From an uncultured Faecalibacterium sp. (GTDB taxonomy: Bacteria; Bacillota; Clostridia; Oscillospirales; Ruminococcaceae): 34,181 nucleotides of DNA. The stretch spans positions 1 through 34,181 of the forward strand of contig CAKSWG010000020.1 in the NCBI GenBank assembly GCA_934511465.1, in the 5' to 3' direction. Of the stretch, positions 1 to 8,436 are shown piece by piece; position 1 is the stretch's first letter, and the number at the start of each line of letters is the position of its first letter. The notes beneath the pieces are model-generated. The model worked only from the letters and a program-made list of their open reading frames with translations, was not told the origin of the DNA and did no database searches. Position numbers and translations under genes: made by a program.

Positions 1-422
1 TCCGGGCACAGGGCCTTGAGGGTCAGCTCAAAACGCACCTGATCGTTGCCCTTGCCGGTGCAGCCGTGGCAGATGGCGTCTGCGCCTTCCTTGATGGCGA
101 TATCGGCCAGAGCCTTGGCGATGCAGGGACGTGCAAAGCTGGTGCCCAGCAGGTAGTCCTCGTACTTGGCGCCGAACTTCAGGGTGGGGAAGATGTAGTT
201 CTCCACAAAGTCCTTCTTCAGGTCCAGCACGTACAGCTTGGAAGCGCCGGTAGCCTTGGCCTTTTCTTCCAGACCGTCCAGCTCGGTACCCTGACCCACG
301 TCACCGGAAACGGCGACGACCTCGCAGTTGTTGTAGTTTTCCTTCAGCCAAGGAATGATGATGGAGGTATCCAGACCGCCGGAGTATGCCAGAACGACTT
401 TTTTGATGTTTTCCTTTTTCAT
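1..422 (-). CDS. argG: Argininosuccinate synthase, N-terminal part (cut by window edge)
   Basis: Joins citrulline and aspartate with ATP to make argininosuccinate, the penultimate step of arginine synthesis, in the cytoplasm. About 140 N-terminal residues are visible, roughly a third of the usual ~400. The N-type ATP pyrophosphatase loop AYSGGLDTS lies at residues 12-20, and the conserved segment [15 protein letters not shown] lies near the cut end. The ATG at 420-422 is preceded by a good AAAGGAG site and there is a clear promoter at 514-541. The stop codon and any downstream gene (argH is the usual partner) are outside the window. Family assignment is secure. Confidence 0.95.
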   Translation of the reverse strand, partial: MKKENIKKVVLAYSGGLDTSIIIPWLKENYNNCEVVAVSGDVGQGTELDGLEEKAKATGASKLYVLDLKKDFVENYIFPTLKFGAKYEDYLLGTSFARPCIAKALADIAIKEGADAICHGCTGKGNDQVRFELTLKALCP

Positions 423-513
423 AATGATTGCTCCTTTTAAAAATACACTTTTGTTTCCGGTGCGGGCATCCCTCCCGCGCCCTCTTGCATCTGCATTTGT
501 CGTTGATGCTTTT

Positions 514-541
514 ATTATACGCCGCGCGGCTTTTCCGTCAA
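514..541 (-). promoter_or_regulatory. Promoter of argG
   Basis: On the minus strand TTGACG (536-541) and TATAAT (514-519) are 16 bases apart, about 90 bases before the argG start. No other minus-strand gene lies nearby, so it should drive argG. Confidence 0.7.
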
Positions 542-589
542 TGCCGAAAACCGCCAAACCTTACGCAGATTTGACCTCTGTTTTGGTTC

Positions 590-660
590 AATTTGTATCT
601 TTATGCAATATTTGGTGCAAATATTTATTTTATATGCATATTCAGGGTATTTATGCATCC
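590..660. promoter_or_regulatory. AT-rich block upstream of argG, possible ArgR-binding region
   Basis: This stretch is far more AT-rich than its surroundings and holds several ATGCATA/TGCAAATATT-like motifs. TATGCATATTCA at 633-644 reads TGAATATGCATA on the argG strand, a partial match to the ARG-box consensus TGAATAWWTATTCA. It lies about 50-120 bases upstream of the argG -35. The match is incomplete, so ArgR binding is only a possibility. The rest of the 423-834 gap holds the two promoters listed and a short palindrome TGCCTGCGCAGGCA near 660. Confidence 0.25.
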
Positions 661-724
661 TGCCTGCGCAGGCAGCGGATGTGTCGTTTCGTGTCGTTTG
701 GGCGGCGTTTCGTACCGGCTCTTA

Positions 725-752
725 TGTGTTACGGGGGGGGGTATCTTATAAT
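725..752 (+). promoter_or_regulatory. Promoter of the surface repeat protein, spacer contains a G9 run
   Basis: TATAAT at 747-752 is a perfect -10. The -35 is weak (TGTGTT at 725-730, or ATGTGT one base earlier). The spacer contains nine consecutive G residues (733-741). The predicted start site is near 759, about 75 bases before the gene. A homopolymer in a promoter spacer is a typical place for length-variable, phase-variable expression. Confidence 0.55.
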
Positions 753-834
753 AGAGTCAAATAAACCCGCGGGGCCGCCCACGCACCGGGCACGCCGCCG
801 CAAACGCAAAATAGAAAAGAAGGAGATGCATCTC

Positions 835-3800
835 ATGAAAAAACGGCTTCTCAGCCTTCTGCTGGCCCTTTGCATGGTACTGAGCCTTGTGCCCGTGGGG
901 GCGGTGGCACAAAGCGCTGTGCCCAGTACACGGGCATCTGCTGTGACCACCATCCCCATTTCAGGCGGCAAGCCCACTGCCAGCAGCGGTACTGGCTGGA
1001 CCTATGACGGCAAAACGCTGACTCTGACTAACGGCCGTTTTGAGCTAAGCAGCAATCTGGGTGATGTCAAAGTCGTCATTCAGAACTATGCCACTCTAAT
1101 GCCCGGTTCCACCACCACATTCGGTAACGCGTCTTACGTTACGAACCATGGCACCATCGGTCAGAGCGGCACTACCGGCTACCCCATATTTTCTGGGTCG
1201 GTTCATAACTACGGTAATATTCTTGGCGGTCAATTTAAATATCATATGTACAACCACGGTGGAGGCCACATCAAGGGCGGCGAATTCCATAGCAGCTACT
1301 CGGTAACCAACTATACCGGTGGCTATATTGATAGTGGCACATTCAACGGCACTGTAGACAATTCCGGCACAATCAACAGTGGCACGTTCAACGGCACTGT
1401 AAGCAATCTCAGCACAATTAAAGGCGGTTCTTATAAGTTGCTCTACTCCGTCAAGGAACCCACTTCAACGTCTATTTCCTATACCACTCTTATTACAAGC
1501 GCCCAGCCTTCTTCTGGAAGCTACTACACCATTACCCACGCTGACGATGACGCGATCCCTTTCCTGTTTGCCAAAAGCAGCGTAAACAGTAATGGTGACA
1601 GTTTCGAGATTCCGGATGACAGCCAAAATTCTCCGCTTTATATCAAAACCAGCCAGCGCAATCAGACCCTCACCATTTACACTAACCAGAAGATCCTGTA
1701 TGTGAATGGGAAGCCGTTCAGCTCTTCTACCTTTGAATATGGATATTATTCCAACACTATCAAGCTGAGCGATTATGATGCCAATTCGGTCATTCAGCTG
1801 AGCACCGTTCCGCAGCCGACCGCAGAACTCGAGATCCGGGCCGACACCGGCGGCAAACCCGACATCAAAGCCGAAGGTGTTGTTGCGACCACCAATGCCG
1901 ACGGCACCATCACCTACAAGGGCAAGGGCTGGACGTATGAACCAGACAGCAACGGCACCATGACCCTGTACATCACCGATCCCAGCATCACGCTGAACAG
2001 CAACCGGGTCAAAGTAAATGCGGTTCAAGTACCCATTGTAACAAAGGGTGATATTTCGTACGGCGCCTACACCATGCCTGTTACCTGCCGCGATATTTCC
2101 GACGGCAGCTTTGATGCGAATGTCACCTGCAACGGCGATATTTCCGGCGGTTGGTTTAATAAAGACTGTACCGTTACTATCAGCCGCGGTCATACAGTAA
2201 CAGGCGGCACCTTTAAGGGTAAAGTTATCAATAGCGGTGTGATCGGCGCATATAATATCAGGCCGGGTTTCTCCGGTACTGTTATTAACAAGGGTACGAT
2301 CCAGAACGGTATTTTTAACGGCCCTGTTGAAAGCAGCGGCAACATTCAGGACGGCATCTTTAACAATACAGTTACCAATACCGGCATGATCTATTATCAT
2401 GGTGCTTTTAATGGTGCTGTTATCAACAAAAGCACGATCCTCGGCGGCACCTATTCCGACACCGTCACCTTAGAAGGCCAGAATGGCACCATCCAAGCCG
2501 GTCTTTTTAAACAGCCTGTCACTGTGAACGACTCTGCCGAGATCTCCGGCGGCTTGTTCATTAAAGATGTCACGCTGGCAGAAGGTGCGCAGCTCAACAT
2601 TGCCGGCGGTGTGTTTACCAACGATGTGACCGGCAGCCTGAAATCCGTTACCATTAAAAACGGCGATACATTCACTGCAAACGGCTATACCCAATACCCG
2701 CTCAGCACGGTCTATATCGCCACCGACAGCTCTCTGAACCTGACTGCTGCAAAAGCGCTCGGCTTTATCAACGGCAAGAAGATCGAGCCGGGCTGGAACC
2801 TTCTCAGCAATCAGGACAAGACCGTCAAACTCAACATCAATGATCTTGTCAACAACCACCGCATTTCCTCCGCAGACAATATCGTTCTGGGCTATGCACT
2901 GACAGCCCCCACCTCTGACCTGTTTACAGTAAGCGGCCTTCCGCAGGAGCTTACTTATGGTGACAACGATATCAGCACCCAGCTGAGCGCCATTGCCCCT
3001 GCCAAGGCAGACAATGCTGCGAATGTTGGCACCCCCGTTGTTGCAGGCTTCTACAAGCTGACTGACGACGGCAACTTGCCCGCAAGCCCCGTGCTGCTCA
3101 CGGCAGCGGAAGTAAAGGACGCAGGCACGTATGCGGTTGTGCTGAAGGTCGACACCGCAACCGACACATACAGTACTGCACCGGCTCTGTACAACCTCAC
3201 AAATTGGACGTTCACCATCGGCAAAAAGGCCATTACCGCTGCGGACTTTACCTTTAGCCCCCCTGACGACCTGACCTACGACGGCACAGCCAAAAAAGCA
3301 ACGGTCACAGAGACCAACCAGGTTGCAAAAATCTTTGCCGTTATACACACCGATGCAGCCGGAAAGGCTATTGCTGAACCTACCAACGCTGGCACCTACA
3401 AGGTCGTGCTGAACATTACGCCGGACAGCAACCACAAGCTGGAAAGCAATTCTCTGCTCACTTTTGACAGCTGGACTTTTGAAATTGCCAAGGCCGAGCT
3501 GACCGCAGCCGATTTTGAGCGGGACGATGCTCACCACACCGTCAAGCCCAAGAATGACATCAAGCTGGCCGATAACGAATACACGGTGACCTTCGTCCCC
3601 GCCCCGTCCGCCCTGTCCACCCTGTCCGCCCAGAACCTGCCCACCGACGCAGGCACCTACCAGGCATATGTCACCGTGCATGAGGACGCACAGAATTACC
3701 GTGCGGACAGCACGCTGACCAGTGACGAATGGGTGTTCACCGTTGAGCAGGAAGAGCCCACCAATGGCCTTTTGACCGTGATCATACCTTTTAACAAGGT

Positions 3801-4803
3801 CTACACCGGTTCCGCCATTACGGCCACGGTCTGGGCCAAGACGGCAGAAGAGCTTGAAGACAGCGAGATCGACGCCCCCGCAGGCCCGCTGACCGGCCCG
3901 CTGACCGTCACCTACTACCAGCTGGACGAAAACGACCAGCGCGTCGATGTGGATGGTGACCCCATTTTGCCCGGCCTCTACTATTTTGAGATCACCACCA
4001 GCGGTGAGGGCAACTACAAGGCAGCGACCCTGACCAACTTCAGCTGGAAGTTCACCATTGCCGAGCCGGAAAACTACGTCCACGTAGAGGGCGGTTCCGC
4101 GTATTACATGGACGAAAATGATCAAAAGGTCCCGATCGTTGAGGGCACCGAAACCACCGAGGGCACCAAGGTGCTTGCAGGCACCAAGGTGTATCTGGTG
4201 ATGAACGGTGCCGACACCCCCGACGACTCCGACACGCCCGATGTCACCCTGCTGGCCGAAAATGAGGACAGCGAAGTGGGCACCATGCTGTGGTTCGTGG
4301 ACCCGAAGACGAAGGTGGCCCTGACCATTGAAAACCCGGACGAAGCCACCGGTGCCTGGTTCACCATGCCGCGCGGCGAGGTGTGGGTGACCACCACCAA
4401 GCCCGGTGACGATACCCCCGCCGACAACATCAGCTCCGGCAGTGACGCAGGCGTTGGCGTGGCCCTTGTGGTGGGCGGTGCGGCCCTTGGCGGCGCAGCC
4501 TATCTGGTGGGCACACAGCTCTGGCTGGAAGCAAACCTCCCCGCCGATGCATCCATCCCCACCAGCCGCCAGCAGCTAGCCGACCTGCTGTGGACTGCCG
4601 CAGGCAAGCCCCAGCCCCAGAGCAGCGTGCTGTTCACCGACATCAGCGCGGAGGCCATCGACAGCCAGCAAGCCGCCCGCTGGTGTGTGGAGCAGGGTCT
4701 GATGCAGGCCGATGGCACAAGCTTCAAGCCCGGCAAATACACCTTCCGGCCGCAGGTCATCAAGGCGTGGAACAACTTGCAGGCAATGCAGAAGGCCGGC
4801 TAA
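835..4803 (+). CDS. Large secreted repeat protein with MBG-like domains and a C-terminal SLH-like segment
   Basis: About 1322 residues. Residues 1-25 form a signal peptide (basic start, leucine-rich core, AVA before Q26). Two modules follow, each opening with a GGKP...GWTY...TLT-type segment and continuing into short turns such as GTFNGTV and NSGTI; this looks like a right-handed beta-solenoid. At the DNA level a unit of about 23 bp repeats with a 45-bp period around 1333-1401. Next come about four Ig-like, MBG-type units (for example LTYDGTAKKATV, KVYTGSAITATV), an acidic stretch, a Gly/Ala-rich hydrophobic segment (VGVALVVGGAALGGAAYLVG) and one SLH-like domain. I chose the ATG at 835 because AAGGAG sits at a proper distance; the in-frame ATG at 826 is too close to it. 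Probable role: cell-surface or adhesive protein. The ligand is unknown. Confidence 0.8.
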   Translation: MKKRLLSLLLALCMVLSLVPVGAVAQSAVPSTRASAVTTIPISGGKPTASSGTGWTYDGKTLTLTNGRFELSSNLGDVKVVIQNYATLMPGSTTTFGNASYVTNHGTIGQSGTTGYPIFSGSVHNYGNILGGQFKYHMYNHGGGHIKGGEFHSSYSVTNYTGGYIDSGTFNGTVDNSGTINSGTFNGTVSNLSTIKGGSYKLLYSVKEPTSTSISYTTLITSAQPSSGSYYTITHADDDAIPFLFAKSSVNSNGDSFEIPDDSQNSPLYIKTSQRNQTLTIYTNQKILYVNGKPFSSSTFEYGYYSNTIKLSDYDANSVIQLSTVPQPTAELEIRADTGGKPDIKAEGVVATTNADGTITYKGKGWTYEPDSNGTMTLYITDPSITLNSNRVKVNAVQVPIVTKGDISYGAYTMPVTCRDISDGSFDANVTCNGDISGGWFNKDCTVTISRGHTVTGGTFKGKVINSGVIGAYNIRPGFSGTVINKGTIQNGIFNGPVESSGNIQDGIFNNTVTNTGMIYYHGAFNGAVINKSTILGGTYSDTVTLEGQNGTIQAGLFKQPVTVNDSAEISGGLFIKDVTLAEGAQLNIAGGVFTNDVTGSLKSVTIKNGDTFTANGYTQYPLSTVYIATDSSLNLTAAKALGFINGKKIEPGWNLLSNQDKTVKLNINDLVNNHRISSADNIVLGYALTAPTSDLFTVSGLPQELTYGDNDISTQLSAIAPAKADNAANVGTPVVAGFYKLTDDGNLPASPVLLTAAEVKDAGTYAVVLKVDTATDTYSTAPALYNLTNWTFTIGKKAITAADFTFSPPDDLTYDGTAKKATVTETNQVAKIFAVIHTDAAGKAIAEPTNAGTYKVVLNITPDSNHKLESNSLLTFDSWTFEIAKAELTAADFERDDAHHTVKPKNDIKLADNEYTVTFVPAPSALSTLSAQNLPTDAGTYQAYVTVHEDAQNYRADSTLTSDEWVFTVEQEEPTNGLLTVIIPFNKVYTGSAITATVWAKTAEELEDSEIDAPAGPLTGPLTVTYYQLDENDQRVDVDGDPILPGLYYFEITTSGEGNYKAATLTNFSWKFTIAEPENYVHVEGGSAYYMDENDQKVPIVEGTETTEGTKVLAGTKVYLVMNGADTPDDSDTPDVTLLAENEDSEVGTMLWFVDPKTKVALTIENPDEATGAWFTMPRGEVWVTTTKPGDDTPADNISSGSDAGVGVALVVGGAALGGAAYLVGTQLWLEANLPADASIPTSRQQLADLLWTAAGKPQPQSSVLFTDISAEAIDSQQAARWCVEQGLMQADGTSFKPGKYTFRPQVIKAWNNLQAMQKAG

Positions 4804-4852
4804 AGCACTATCCCCCCTTTCTATTTTCCAGCGCATCTCCAATTGCACAGCA

Positions 4853-4880
4853 GACCCCCGCCGGGCAGCCGGCGGGGGTC
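4853..4880 (+). terminator. Hairpin terminator after the surface protein gene
   Basis: A perfect 12-bp stem (GACCCCCGCCGG with its complement) closes a GCAG loop 50 bases after the stop. The following T-tract is weak and interrupted. It also lies just beyond the lysR stop and may separate the two convergent genes. Confidence 0.7.
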
Positions 4881-4902
4881 TTACTGTTTGTATCTGCAAT
4901 TT

Positions 4903-5820
4903 TTATTCGTTGGTGCCGCCGTCGGCCCGGGGCTGACGGCCCCGCTCCGGGACGGCGCGCTGCCGGTTATAAAGGATAAGCTGGGCCGCGGCGGTGCTGG
5001 CCGCAAGGCCCGGCCGTGTGACCATGTACACGTAGCGGCGGTAGCGGTCCTGCTGCAAGGGCACCAGCACCGTGTCCGGGCTGTACATCTGCGGGTGGTC
5101 GGTGCTGATGAACACCCCCAGCCCCGCCTGCACCATGCTCAGCAGCACCGAGTCCTCGTTGGAGTAGCCGCGGATCTCGGGCCGGATGCCGTATTCGCCC
5201 AGCATCCGGCGCAGAAGGTCGGAGTAGGCAGGCGAATCTGTAAACAGCATGGGCCTGCCCGCCAGCTGCGCCGGTGTGATGCTGTCACAGCCCGCCAGCG
5301 GGTCGTCCCGGAGCATCGCCACCACAAAGGGCAGTTCCACCACCGGCGTGAACAAAAGCCCCGTTTCGCCGGGCTGGTAGCTGCAAAACACCATATCGTA
5401 CATGCCGGCCTTCAGGCCCGCCAAAAGGCGTTCGGTCTGGTCCACCCGGATATCAAAGCTGGCTTTGCTGGCCTTTTCCGTGCGGAAATCCGCCAGCATC
5501 TTGGGCAGGTAGGTGTTCACCACCGGCGTGATGCTGCCAATGGACACCCGCTCGGCACCGGTGCGGAAGTCCCGCATGGCGGCGGCACCGGCGTCCAGCG
5601 TGTCCAGCCCCGCTTCCACATAGTGCAAAAGGGCCCGGCCCGCATCGGTCAGCACCACATTGCGGCCCCGCCGGGTAAACAACAGCACGCCTAGCTCCTC
5701 TTCCAGCAGGGCGATGGCCCGGCTGAGCGACGGCTGCGAGATGGCCAGTGCATCGGCGGCCTTGGTGTAGTGCTCGGTCTTGGCAAGCACGCGGAAATAC
5801 CGCAGCTGGTTCAGTGTCAT
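4903..5820 (-). CDS. LysR-family transcriptional regulator
   Basis: 305 residues, normal for the family. The winged helix-turn-helix fills about residues 1-60, with the classic pattern LRYFRVLAKTEHYTKAADAL followed by SQPSLSRAIALLEEELG. The rest is a periplasmic-binding-protein-like effector domain, starting near residue 90. GGAAGGAG precedes the ATG. The gene is divergent from the flavin reductase at 5993, with 172 bases between, the usual arrangement for a LysR protein controlling its neighbour. A T-N11-A palindrome lies in that gap. The effector is unknown; a substrate of the reductase is the obvious guess. Confidence 0.9.
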   Translation of the reverse strand: MTLNQLRYFRVLAKTEHYTKAADALAISQPSLSRAIALLEEELGVLLFTRRGRNVVLTDAGRALLHYVEAGLDTLDAGAAAMRDFRTGAERVSIGSITPVVNTYLPKMLADFRTEKASKASFDIRVDQTERLLAGLKAGMYDMVFCSYQPGETGLLFTPVVELPFVVAMLRDDPLAGCDSITPAQLAGRPMLFTDSPAYSDLLRRMLGEYGIRPEIRGYSNEDSVLLSMVQAGLGVFISTDHPQMYSPDTVLVPLQQDRYRRYVYMVTRPGLAASTAAAQLILYNRQRAVPERGRQPRADGGTNE

Positions 5821-5852
5821 GGCGGGTGCTCCTTCCGGGATATGTTGCTTTT

Positions 5853-5882
5853 ATTATACCACGACCCATAGCAAAAAACTAT
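5853..5882. promoter_or_regulatory. lysR -10 element and LysR-type operator
   Basis: TATAAT on the minus strand (5853-5858) is the likely lysR -10. Next to it, 5868-5882 is the palindrome ATAG-N7-CTAT, which fits the LysR-type T-N11-A box. It falls between the lysR -10 and the divergent -35 at 5910, consistent with autorepression and control of the reductase gene. The operator role is inference. Confidence 0.5.
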
Positions 5883-5909
5883 CAATATATTGCCGCACGC
5901 TTCTTGTTT

Positions 5910-5938
5910 TTGACAAGGTTTTCACGTTAAACTATTAA
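5910..5938 (+). promoter_or_regulatory. Promoter of the flavin reductase gene
   Basis: TTGACA (5910-5915) and TATTAA (5933-5938) are exactly 17 bases apart, about 55 bases before the ATG at 5993. Confidence 0.7.
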
Positions 5939-5992
5939 CAGTGTCCCATCGGGACCAAAAAGGAATCACACGAAGGTAAAAGGAGAATTATC

Positions 5993-7939
5993 ATGCGCAA
6001 GAAATTTATTGCGGCACTGCTGTGCATCGCAATGGTGCTTACGCTGCTGGCCGGCTGCGGCTCTTCCAGCAGCACCGCAGCGTCCGGCTCTGTGGCCGGC
6101 ACCTACGAAGGCACCGGCAAGGGCCGCAACGGTGATATCGTGGTTGCCGTCACCTTGGACGACAACGCCGTGATCACCAACATTGAAGTCAAGGAACAGC
6201 AGGAGACCGAGGGCGTGGGCGATATCGCCTTCGACCAGATGATCCCCAAAATGGTGGAACACAACACCATCGCTGTGGACGCTGTGGCCACCGCCACCCT
6301 GACCAGCAACGGCCTGCTGGAGGCTGTGCGCAACGCCCTGACCGCCGCAGGCGTTGACCCCGACACTTACAACGGCGAGGTAGCTGCCACCACCGGCGAG
6401 GACTCCACCTATGATGTGGACGTGGCCGTTGTGGGCGCAGGCGGTGCCGGTATGGCCGCTGCCGCAGCCGCAGCCGAGAACGGCGCCACCGTTCTGGTGC
6501 TGGAAAAGGCCGCTTCCATCGGCGGCAACACGAAGCTCGGCGAGGGCACTTACAACGTGGCTGACCCGGAGCGCCAGAAGCAGCTCACCATGACCGCAGA
6601 CAACTGCAAGGAAGTGGAAGCCGCTCTGAACACCCAGACCGACGACCCCGAGTATCAGGCACTGATCGATGCCACCCGCGCCGATTACGAAAAGTGGCAG
6701 GCTGAGGACGGCAAGACCCTGTTCGACAGCCCCAACTGGCACGCTTTGCAGACCTACATCGGCGGCGGCTCCATCGATAACATCGAGCTGATCGAGACCT
6801 ACGCCAACGGCGCTGTGGACGCGCTGGACTGGCTGGAGAACACCATCGGCGTGCCCTTTAAGAACGACTACATCTTCATGGCCATCGGCGGCAAGTGGGC
6901 CCGCGGCCATCAGGTGGACCTGATCGCAGCCACCGGCAAGGAGAGCGACAACGGCGGCCGCATCTACATTGAAAAGCTGCAAAATTACGCCGAGAAGCTG
7001 GGCACCACCATTGAGACCAATGCCAAAGTGACCACCCTCACCGTGGGCGACGACGGTGCCGTGAACGGCTGCATCGCCCAGCGCACCGACGGCAGCACCA
7101 TTACCGTCAACGCAAAGACCGTGATCCTTGCCACCGGCGGCTATGCCGCTTCCAGCGATCTGGTGTACAAGTATTCCAATGGTGCCATCACCACCAAGCT
7201 GACCAGCTGCGCAGCCACCAGCACCGGCGACGGTCTGGCTCTGGCCGAGAACGTGGGCGGCAGCCTGATCAATCTGGACCAGATCCAGGTGCATCCGCTG
7301 GGCGACCCCATCGACGACTGCGGCTGCGTGAGCGAGTTCGTGGGCAACTGGCTCAGCGCCACCGAGTACATGTTCGTGAACAAGGAAGGCAAGCGCTTCA
7401 TCAACGAGGACAACACCCGTTACGCCATCAGCATGGCAGAGTTGCAGCAGACCGACGGCCAGATGTGGCTGATCGTGGACAGCAGCGCCATTGCCGGTGA
7501 CGACTCCCGCAATGAGCTGATCGACAAGCTGCTGAACGACGGCCACTCCGTCAAGGCCGACACGCTGGACGAGCTGGCCGAGAAGATCGGCGTGGATGCC
7601 GACACCCTCAAGGCCACCGTGGAAGCCTACAACGCCGGCATGACCTCCGGCAAGGATGCGTTCGGCAAGGCCACCAGTGCCGATTCCACCATCTTGCAGG
7701 CCCCGTTCTACGCAAGCCTGCGCACCCCCACCGTGCACTACACCATGGGCGGCATCCAGATCGACACCGGCGCACATGTGCTGGACGCCGACGGCAACGC
7801 CATCCCGGGCCTGTACGCAGCCGGCGAGGTGGCAAGCGGCATCCACGGCAACAACCGTCTGGGCGGCAACGCTTACCCCGATATCATCACCTTTGGCCGC
7901 ATTGCCGGTACCAATGCAGCTGCGGACGCAAAGGCATAA
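5993..7939 (+). CDS. Lipid-anchored, FMN- and FAD-dependent fumarate-reductase-like flavoprotein
   Basis: 648 residues. A lipoprotein signal peptide ends in LLAGC with Cys22 as the anchor. An FMN_bind domain covers about residues 35-118. Its flavinylation site resembles the ApbE motif, but reads DAVATAT at 96-102 in place of the usual Dxx(S/T)GAT; Thr102 is the candidate attachment residue. From about residue 138 there is a flavocytochrome-c/fumarate reductase FAD domain: VVGAGGAGMAA dinucleotide fold, LATGGY, and near the end HGNNRLGGNAYPDIITFGR with the conserved active-site arginine. There are no haem CxxCH motifs, so electrons probably arrive by flavin from a membrane partner encoded elsewhere. 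Likely role: extracellular reduction of a small unsaturated acid (fumarate, urocanate or similar); the acceptor cannot be read from sequence. AAAAGGAG precedes the ATG. Confidence 0.88.
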   Translation: MRKKFIAALLCIAMVLTLLAGCGSSSSTAASGSVAGTYEGTGKGRNGDIVVAVTLDDNAVITNIEVKEQQETEGVGDIAFDQMIPKMVEHNTIAVDAVATATLTSNGLLEAVRNALTAAGVDPDTYNGEVAATTGEDSTYDVDVAVVGAGGAGMAAAAAAAENGATVLVLEKAASIGGNTKLGEGTYNVADPERQKQLTMTADNCKEVEAALNTQTDDPEYQALIDATRADYEKWQAEDGKTLFDSPNWHALQTYIGGGSIDNIELIETYANGAVDALDWLENTIGVPFKNDYIFMAIGGKWARGHQVDLIAATGKESDNGGRIYIEKLQNYAEKLGTTIETNAKVTTLTVGDDGAVNGCIAQRTDGSTITVNAKTVILATGGYAASSDLVYKYSNGAITTKLTSCAATSTGDGLALAENVGGSLINLDQIQVHPLGDPIDDCGCVSEFVGNWLSATEYMFVNKEGKRFINEDNTRYAISMAELQQTDGQMWLIVDSSAIAGDDSRNELIDKLLNDGHSVKADTLDELAEKIGVDADTLKATVEAYNAGMTSGKDAFGKATSADSTILQAPFYASLRTPTVHYTMGGIQIDTGAHVLDADGNAIPGLYAAGEVASGIHGNNRLGGNAYPDIITFGRIAGTNAAADAKA

Positions 7940-7995
7940 TGTAAACATCGCTTTTCTCTGAAACTTCTTTCTTCTTATTCGTTTTTCCAAAAACG

Positions 7996-8036
7996 CACGC
8001 AAGGCCCTGCCGGATCAACCGGCAGGGCCTTGCGTG
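7996..8036 (+). terminator. Strong hairpin terminator after the flavin reductase
   Basis: An 18-bp perfect stem (CACGCAAGGCCCTGCCGG with its complement) closes a five-base loop ATCAA and is followed by TTTTT. No gene or other signal is visible between here and 8127. Confidence 0.85.
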
Positions 8037-8127
8037 TTTTTGTGCACAAATTCCGGGCTGCGGTTTTATCCATGTGGACCGCAGCGACGACGGCACCTAC
8101 AAACGCAGATGCCGCTTCTCGGTTATT

Positions 8128-8436
8128 TTATTCTGACGGCCCGAACGGCCTGCCCGCCGCGCTCCATGCGCGGCACAGCAGCTCCTTCTGGGCCTTGGGC
8201 AGCTTTTTGAGGGCGATCTCCCGCCGCAGGGCGCTGCGCTTATCGGCACAGCGCTCAAGGTAGGCAAAGGCCCCTGCACCCTTTGCCCGTGTGTAGCGGG
8301 CGCCTTTGCCGCTTTTGTGGGCCCGCAGGCGGGCGGCAGGGTCGCTGGTCCAGCCGGTGTACAGCTGGCCGCCGGTACACCGCACCATGTACACAAAAGC
8401 GGGCTTTGGCCGGGCCGGATGCTCAGATGCGGCCAT
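8128..8436 (-). CDS. GIY-YIG nuclease-like protein (YhbQ/UPF0213 type)
   Basis: 102 residues, a single small GIY-YIG domain. The core FVYMVRC...QLYTGWTSD followed by RLRAHKSGKGARYT matches the YhbQ-type subgroup, and a conserved RREIALKK...KEELL-like helix follows. Such proteins are structure-specific DNA endonucleases by family; the cellular role of the small stand-alone type is poorly defined. I used the ATG at 8434-8436; a TTG 30 bases upstream is possible but unneeded. The start overlaps the end of the MYG1-like gene by 14 bases, so the two are probably translated from one message. Confidence 0.82.
   Translation of the reverse strand: MAASEHPARPKPAFVYMVRCTGGQLYTGWTSDPAARLRAHKSGKGARYTRAKGAGAFAYLERCADKRSALRREIALKKLPKAQKELLCRAWSAAGRPFGPSE

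Noticed and set aside
1333..1401. Short tandem DNA repeats resembling a CRISPR or satellite
   Set aside because: The 45-bp period is a multiple of three and encodes the solenoid turns GTFNGTV/NSGTI; it is coding repetition, not an array with spacers.
2470..4125. 551-codon minus-strand frame opposite the surface protein
   Set aside because: Shadow of the repeat protein; no start signal or recognisable domain.
5966..8002. Long open frame of 678 codons antisense to the flavin reductase
   Set aside because: It lies fully opposite a gene with clear flavoprotein motifs and a good ribosome site. Its translation is low-complexity, rich in Gly/Val/His/Gln, as expected from reading GC-rich codons backwards.
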